Below are positions 50,904-55,305 of a DNA stretch of 55,305 nt, piece by piece. The notes beneath the pieces are model-generated. The model saw nothing but the letters and a program-made list of their open reading frames with translations, searched no databases and was not told the origin of the DNA. The stretch's first letter is position 1. Every line of letters starts with the position of its first letter. A program made the position numbers and the translations under genes. Source of the stretch: Hyphomicrobiales bacterium (GTDB taxonomy: Bacteria > Pseudomonadota > Alphaproteobacteria > Rhizobiales > Beijerinckiaceae); the NCBI GenBank assembly GCA_019246665.1, contig JAFAQA010000016.1, positions 1-55,305 on the forward strand, given 5' to 3'.

Positions 50904-51485
50904 CTAGGAACGTGGCCCCCTTTTTAGATAGGCCCATTGCAGGACCGCGACCGTTTTCGCGTCGAGGATAGCTCCTGTCCCGATCATGCCGAAAGCTTCT
51001 CGCAAGGGAGCCTCGAGAACTTCGATATATTCGCCTTCTTCGTGCAAACCCCCGCCCTGCGAAACCTTATCGGCGGGAGAGTACGTTGCGAGATAGCAGC
51101 TGACCTTCTCGGTGATATTTCCCGGGCTGCTGAAGAGATCGAAGATCCTTTGTAGATCATGCAGCCTGTAGCCGAGTTCCTCTTCGGCCTCATGCAAGAT
51201 TCGAGTTTCGGGATCCTCTCCCTCGAGCTTGCCGGCGCACGCCTCTATCAGCGGTTCTCGATATCCGTTGAGCCACGCCGGCAACCGAAATTGCCGCGTC
51301 AACAAGACCGTGCCGCGCTCCGCATCCAAGGGAAGAACGACGGCCGCGTCATCGAGCTCGTAGATCTCGCGCGTGCTGACGACCCTTGCGCCATCCTGCG
51401 CCCTATAGTCGAAGGTGACCTTCTTGAGGTTCCCCTTCCCCCGAGCCAGGATTTCCGTCGCCCGAATGTGCACATCCTGGTCCAT
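50904..51485 (-). CDS. nudK: NudK-type NUDIX hydrolase (GDP-mannose pyrophosphatase-like)
   Basis: A 193-residue NUDIX enzyme that likely hydrolyses GDP-mannose or ADP-sugars. The NUDIX region is CAGKLEGEDPETRILHEAEEELGY (about residues 84-107); the usual Arg before the first Glu is a His here, as in divergent NudK forms. Following segments FDLFSSPGNITEKVSCYLATY and EEGEYIEVLEAPLREAFGMI resemble E. coli NudK in order and wording. Start 51485 is the first ATG of the family-like sequence. Monocistronic as far as visible. Confidence 0.88.
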   Translation of the reverse strand: MDQDVHIRATEILARGKGNLKKVTFDYRAQDGARVVSTREIYELDDAAVVLPLDAERGTVLLTRQFRLPAWLNGYREPLIEACAGKLEGEDPETRILHEAEEELGYRLHDLQRIFDLFSSPGNITEKVSCYLATYSPADKVSQGGGLHEEGEYIEVLEAPLREAFGMIGTGAILDAKTVAVLQWAYLKRGPRS

Positions 51486-51627
51486 GCGCCGCTCTTTTTT
51501 CGTCCACTCCTTGCGAAGTCGACATGGAGGCGCGAAGTTCCGGAGGGCCGACGCAAAGCTCCTTTTCGACGCCCAGCGGCGCCACGCGAGAAGCCTCGCA
51601 ATCCAGTTTCGGAATCACGGCACGGGT

Positions 51628-51777
51628 CTAGCGGCTTTCCTTGAGACGCTGCAGTGCCGCGTCGAGCTTTTCGGGGTCGGATCCGCATCTTGCCAGAAGC
51701 CGGCACGCCTGGAGATGACTGATCCCATTCCGGAAGGCGAGGGCGCTCGCATGATCGCGGTTCACAAGGCCGCGCAT
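51628..51777 (-). CDS. Small hypothetical protein (possible DUF3606-like)
   Basis: A 49-residue frame, MRGLVNRDHASALAFRNGIS followed by CRLLARCGSDPEKLDAALQRL. The pattern of two helices with a spaced aromatic-free core is reminiscent of DUF3606-like small proteins. The ATG at 51777 has GAAGG eight bases upstream. No larger family recognised. It could equally be a chance frame in a GC-rich gap between the NUDIX gene and its neighbour. Confidence 0.35.
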   Translation of the reverse strand: MRGLVNRDHASALAFRNGISHLQACRLLARCGSDPEKLDAALQRLKESR

Positions 51778-51893
51778 CTCTGTGCCTTCACGCCCTGTGG
51801 AAACGGCCTCGTCTTCCGAATGCGCGCTTCGCCTCACCCGAATACCCTTGCGATAACTTAGGCAACCGAGGGCACTAATCCTGAGCCCGGCGG

Positions 51894-52136
51894 TCAGCGA
51901 GAGCGCACATGACCTTCATGACCGCGATCGTGAAAAAGATAGAAGCCGTAGCGATGGCTGGACCAATCCGGGATGTCCTCCCGAATGCCCGAATTTAGAA
52001 GATCCTTTTCGTCGGCGACTCCGCCGTAGACCCAGGCGCGCCCGCTGAGAAAAAGCGGCAACGGCTCTGTTTGAGGAACGGCGCAACAAATCCTCGGTTG
52101 CGATACCCGTCTGAAGAGGTTGTAATGAGTCGTCAC
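51894..52136 (-). CDS. Small hypothetical protein
   Basis: An 80-residue frame from a GTG at 52136 that has GGGAGG six bases upstream. It reads TTHYNLFRRVSQPRICCAVP, then FLSGRAWVYGGVADEKD and HRYGFYLFHDR, a balanced sequence with aromatic residues, unlike background. Two adjacent cysteines are present. No signal peptide or recognised family; I recall similar short proteins in soil alphaproteobacteria. Isolated on the minus strand between the small DUF3606-like frame and the PRC-barrel gene. Confidence 0.55.
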   Translation of the reverse strand: MTTHYNLFRRVSQPRICCAVPQTEPLPLFLSGRAWVYGGVADEKDLLNSGIREDIPDWSSHRYGFYLFHDRGHEGHVRSR

Positions 52137-52346
52137 ATCGAGCCTCCCACAACGACCCGTATGGCCATCGGCGCGCTCCAAAGAATATCGACCCGCCTCA
52201 AAAATTGCGCACTAACATAAGTTAGTCAGGCATTGTCCCTGTGCATGGTTTGCTCGACGAAACTGCGGAACCTTTCCTTTCAACCCCGGTTTTCGTGGCA
52301 GAATTCCGCGGGCTCTAAGCTCGCGATTAGGACGGAGGATCAGACC

Positions 52347-52901
52347 ATGAAAGCAACGGTGCATGCGCTCGCGCTCGCGGCCCTCATGAGCGCTCTCGGT
52401 TCCTCGACCCATGCGCAAACCAACACCACCGGCGAGCAACATTTCGTTTCCAATGCGAGTCAGGGAGAGTGGCGCGCCTCAAAGCTCGTCGGCGTCGCTA
52501 TATACGGACCGGATAACAAGTCGATCGGCAAGGTAAGCGACATCATCATTGACGGATCCGGAACCGTGAAAGCCCTGGTCGTGGGCGTGGGCGGCTTTCT
52601 CGGTGTCGGTCAGAAAGACGTGGGGCTGCCTTTCACCGAGGTGAAATGGAGTGACCAGCCGGTCGTCGAGCCAACGCCCGCTCCGGCGACGGCCATGCAG
52701 CCGACGCCACCCGCAAACTCGTCATCGATCGCCTCGACCAATCAAAATGCCGCACCTTCGGCGACGACCTTGCCGGGCAGTTCGGCGGTCACACCGCCAC
52801 GGACGACAGTATATGACTACCCCGACCACGGAACGGTGAGTTTGACCAAGGACGAGCTCAAAGCGGCACCCGACTTCCATTACGCTTCTGGGAAATCCTG
52901 A
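52347..52901 (+). CDS. Exported PRC-barrel domain protein
   Basis: A 184-residue protein. The signal peptide is MKATVHALALAALMSALGSS, with likely cleavage after THA. A PRC-barrel lies at about residues 38-92: RASKLVGVAIYGPDNKSIGKVSDIIIDGSG, then ALVVGVGGFLGVGQKDVGLPF. A Pro/Thr/Ser/Ala-rich linker follows, then a conserved end DELKAAPDFHYASG. The ATG at 52347 has GGAGGATCAG upstream; the longer frame lacks a signal peptide at its N-terminus. Such proteins are common, abundant envelope or stress proteins in Hyphomicrobiales; molecular role unknown. Confidence 0.82.
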   Translation: MKATVHALALAALMSALGSSTHAQTNTTGEQHFVSNASQGEWRASKLVGVAIYGPDNKSIGKVSDIIIDGSGTVKALVVGVGGFLGVGQKDVGLPFTEVKWSDQPVVEPTPAPATAMQPTPPANSSSIASTNQNAAPSATTLPGSSAVTPPRTTVYDYPDHGTVSLTKDELKAAPDFHYASGKS

Positions 52902-53016
52902 CGCGCAATTTCGCGAGGAGGCGCCCTTCGCCTCTCGCATCTAGTCCCTAACGAACCGGGGGGCAGACGAGCGGCGAAGTTTTCATCGGCTATGGCGTAC
53001 AAGCCAAGGCAGGACC

Positions 53017-53355
53017 ATGGCCAATACGCAGCTCAGCCGATGCGACCTTTTGGCATCGGCAGTGCTTTTCGCCAGTACGGCGGGCGCGAGGGCGGGCGTC
53101 GCGAATCTCTTTCCGGATCTCGCGACTTCGAGTTCGGTTGCTTCGCGTGAGCCCACGAGCCTCATTCGCGTGGTGCTTCGCGGCACGCAAAGCGTTTCGA
53201 CCCCAAGCGCCCGCCCCAGCATGCCCGCCTACGGCTGGCAACTGAACGACGCCGTCCTCACCTTTACCCGCGACAGCTGGGGCCATGCGGCCGTCCCCGT
53301 TAGCGAACGCAATGTTCGGAACGCCCGTGCGCGGCTTGCCACAAGAAGCGATTGA
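53017..53355 (+). pseudogene. C-terminal fragment of a c-type cytochrome (dehydrogenase cytochrome subunit)
   Basis: A 112-codon frame whose second half matches the end of the third heme domain of membrane dehydrogenase cytochrome c subunits: GVANLFPDLATSSSVASREPTSLIRVVLRG and PSMPAYGWQLNDAVLTFTRDSWGHAAVP. The heme-binding CxxCH motifs and the rest of the subunit are absent, and internal residues usually present (such as the QIAAVLTYIRN region) are shortened. It begins with an unrelated stretch ANTQLSRCDLLASAV. No flavoprotein or other dehydrogenase subunit is nearby. Best read as a relic left by deletion. Confidence 0.65.
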
Positions 53356-53469
53356 GAAATTAACAACCAATCGAGAAACTCAATAGGTGAATCGTGATCG
53401 CCCGAGCTCCCCGTCACGTGGCGCAAAATCGATCATCATTCTCGAGGTGCACCGGAACGGCAGGCTCGC

Positions 53470-54747
53470 ATGAAGCGCAGGGTAAAACTCCCGCTCCGCA
53501 AGACAGCCGCAAAATACCGTCGAGCCCGCAGGTCCTTGCGCGAGCCGATCTCGGCTCGCAGCCGACACGGGCTCGACTGGACCAATTTCTTCATCTCGGA
53601 TGTTCAGACGAGCTTCGGCTCTTTCGTCGCCTTCTACCTCGCCGGTTTGCACTGGTCGAAACCCGATGTCGGCCTCGTGCTGACTGTCGGTGGCCTCGCG
53701 GCCGTCATTAGCCTCGTTCCCGGCGGAGCCCTCGCCGACGAAAGTGCCCATAAGCGGCTTCTGGTCGCCTGCGGCATCGTCTCACTTGCCGGTGCCGCCC
53801 TCATCTACGCGCTTGCCCCCGCTTTTTACACGGTAATGCTTGCCGAGGTGCTCCATGGGACCACGGCCGGATTGATCGGCCCCGGCATTTCCGCAATCAG
53901 CCTTGGGCTTGTGGGGCGGCGAGCCATGTCCTCGCGAACGGGTCGCAACCAGCGATTTCAAGCGGCCGGAACCGCGATTACCGCCGGAATTATGGGATTC
54001 ATCGGCTCACGCTTCTCGACGCCGGCGATTTTTTTCGCAACGGCTGCGTTTTGCGCCCCAGCGCTTCTTGCGCTCAGCCTCATTCGTCCCGATGAAATCG
54101 ACTATCACCGCGCCCGCAATGCCAAGACTGGCGAGCAATCGCGCGATCTCTCACGGCTTCCCGACCTTGCCAAGAATCGCCCACTCCTCATCTTCGCCGC
54201 ATGTCTTATGCTGCTTCAGCTCGCCGACGCCTCGATGCTGCCCATAATCGGCGAAAACCTTGCGCTCAGCGCCAGCGGCTTCGGCTCGCTCTACATGTCC
54301 GGGCTCATTGTGACACCACAAGTGGTGGTTGCCGGATTGGCGCCGTGGGCCGGCTATCATTCTGAAAAACGTGGCCGCAAACCGCTTCTTGTCCTCGCTT
54401 TCGCGATCGAAGCTGCGCGGGCGTTGCTGCTTGCCTTTTTCAGCAGCTATTCGGTGCTGATCCTGGTGCAGCTCCTCAACGGCATCAGTTCGTCAATCAT
54501 TTCGGTGTTGACGATCCTCGTGATCGCGGACCTTACGGCCGGCAGCGGTCGATTCAATTTGATGACGGGCGTGGTCGGCATGCTTCAGGCGATCGCCGCG
54601 GCCATCAGCACCACGTTGACCGGTTTTCTCTTTGCAAAGTTCGGCACCTCGATGGGATTCTTCGCGATCACCGGTGTCGCGACGGCAGCAACGCTCCTGC
54701 TCTGGAGCGCGCTGCCCGAGACCAAGCCGGCAAAATATCTCGATTGA
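53470..54747 (+). CDS. MFS transporter
   Basis: A 425-residue major facilitator protein. Twelve hydrophobic segments are plausible, with a long basic N-terminal tail (about 33 residues) before WTNFFISDVQTSFGSFVAFYLAG. The inter-helix 2-3 motif VPGGALADESAHKRLL and, in the second half, GYHSEKRGRKPLL match the MFS Asp/Gly-Arg loop pattern. Probable small-molecule efflux. The substrate is unknown, and no regulator is adjacent. The start is tentative because the basic tail may be over-extended. Confidence 0.88.
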   Translation: MKRRVKLPLRKTAAKYRRARRSLREPISARSRHGLDWTNFFISDVQTSFGSFVAFYLAGLHWSKPDVGLVLTVGGLAAVISLVPGGALADESAHKRLLVACGIVSLAGAALIYALAPAFYTVMLAEVLHGTTAGLIGPGISAISLGLVGRRAMSSRTGRNQRFQAAGTAITAGIMGFIGSRFSTPAIFFATAAFCAPALLALSLIRPDEIDYHRARNAKTGEQSRDLSRLPDLAKNRPLLIFAACLMLLQLADASMLPIIGENLALSASGFGSLYMSGLIVTPQVVVAGLAPWAGYHSEKRGRKPLLVLAFAIEAARALLLAFFSSYSVLILVQLLNGISSSIISVLTILVIADLTAGSGRFNLMTGVVGMLQAIAAAISTTLTGFLFAKFGTSMGFFAITGVATAATLLLWSALPETKPAKYLD

Positions 54748-55032
54748 ACCTGCGACCACTTGCTCGACGAAGCGCCCATGGCTGAAGCTTGGCGGCCTCA
54801 GGGTTGCGCATGGGCTCGATCGCAAGCGCAACCGAGACGAATGCGCCGTTCTCGAAGGAGGCGCGTCTCGTTCTGGCATCATGACGGTGCTCGAACCTTT
54901 TTGCGCTCGAGAAAGAGGCAAATTCCGAGTGGTTCGCAAGTTCAAAGCCTATGGAACTCGCTTGCGGGCGGCTCGTTGGATTGGCGAACCGCCGGGCTGG
55001 CGGGCTGGGCCAATCAAATGGGGAACTCAAAC

Positions 55033-55305
55033 ATGTTCGAGCGACATCTCGGGCTTTGCGGAATGGCCATTGCGGGAATTCTCGTCGCCGCACCGGCCAT
55101 GGGCCAATCGACCACCGCTCCCTCGGTTTCCGAAGGGCAGATCGTGAAATATTTGCAAACCGTGAACCACGGGGAGATCACCGACGCAAAAATGGCCTTA
55201 CGACGAAGCAAGGATGCCGACATAAAAAATTTTGCGAAGCAAATGATCAAGGACCACAGCGCGAATGAGAAGACGATGGCGGGCCTCGCGCGCCACCTCA
55301 AGCTC
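55033..55305 (+). CDS. DUF4142 family exported protein, N-terminal part (cut by window edge)
   Basis: 91 residues visible, continuing beyond the window. A signal peptide, GLCGMAIAGILVAAPAMG, precedes VSEGQIVKYLQTVNHGEITDAKMA, then NFAKQMIKDHSANEKTM, the DUF4142 helical-bundle pattern with the conserved MIKDHxxNE. The family is periplasmic and ferritin-like in fold prediction, often stress-induced; function unknown. The ATG at 55033 has GGGGAACTC upstream. The 285 bases before it, after the MFS gene, contain nothing recognised. Confidence 0.85.
   Translation, partial: MFERHLGLCGMAIAGILVAAPAMGQSTTAPSVSEGQIVKYLQTVNHGEITDAKMALRRSKDADIKNFAKQMIKDHSANEKTMAGLARHLKL

Noticed and set aside
1-55305. 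CRISPR array, prophage, transposon or tRNA/rRNA gene
   Set aside because: No regularly spaced direct repeats, integrase, transposase, phage structural gene or tRNA-like sequence was recognised; the only dispersed repeat found is the three-copy palindromic element.

Overview
The window looks like chromosome of a high-GC alphaproteobacterium of the order Hyphomicrobiales (Rhizobiales). Three things suggest this: the lipid A/Kdo gene order lpxK-waaA-acyltransferase-DUF4170-cysQ; the ubiA, rsmE and gshA neighbourhood with a DUF6101-type gene; and many small stress proteins common in soil and plant-associated members (DUF937, DUF1236, DUF6894, DUF4142, YciF-like, PRC-barrel). A Beijerinckiaceae/Methylocystaceae-type host is a guess. 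No rRNA, tRNA, prophage, transposase or CRISPR array was recognised.

Layout. 1-3.9 kb: minus-strand envelope operon (MAPEG, cysQ, DUF4170, acyltransferase, waaA, lpxK; lpxK runs off the left edge). 4-9.5 kb: housekeeping genes (DUF6101, ubiA, a secreted Cys-containing protein, rsmE, gshA, DUF937). 9.6-13.6 kb: an Lrp regulator divergent from a serine-hydroxymethyltransferase-like PLP enzyme and an N-formylglutamate amidohydrolase fused to DUF1244, followed by a chimeric remnant of two sugar-ABC permease genes. 13.7-17.7 kb: aldo/keto reductase, glutathione transferase, an orphan branched-chain amino acid binding protein and rfbD. 17.8-18.4 kb: a decayed PIN toxin with an intact ribbon-helix-helix antitoxin. 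18.7-28.7 kb: stress and metabolic genes (TPP enzyme, Hsp20-Lon, flavodoxin-like protein, YciF-like protein, CYTH-CHAD) with copies of an interspersed palindromic repeat.

29-47.2 kb is the most striking region: about eighteen genes, nearly all on the minus strand and mostly joined by 4-base overlaps. They encode three sugar epimerase/dehydratase-type enzymes, two GT4 glycosyltransferases, four CgeB-type glycosyltransferases, a B12-binding radical SAM enzyme, myo-inositol-1-phosphate synthase, a histidine-phosphatase-type protein, a sugar nucleotidyltransferase, two methyltransferases, a CelD-like acyltransferase, two small unknown proteins and a glycosidase-like protein whose TIM barrel appears circularly permuted. 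This resembles a cassette that I recall being named in TIGRFAMs as the Rhizobiales 'rhizo-twelve' oligosaccharide system; its product is, to my knowledge, unknown. UDP-xylose and inositol phosphate are predicted precursors. No Wzx flippase or Wzy polymerase was found. The nearest candidate transporter, divergent from the cluster, is an ABC transmembrane half without an ATPase domain.

47.5-55.3 kb: accessory stress genes (DUF1236, DUF6894 with an apparent ATT start, a Crp/Fnr regulator, NudK-type hydrolase, PRC-barrel protein, MFS transporter, DUF4142 at the right edge) and a fragment of a c-type cytochrome.
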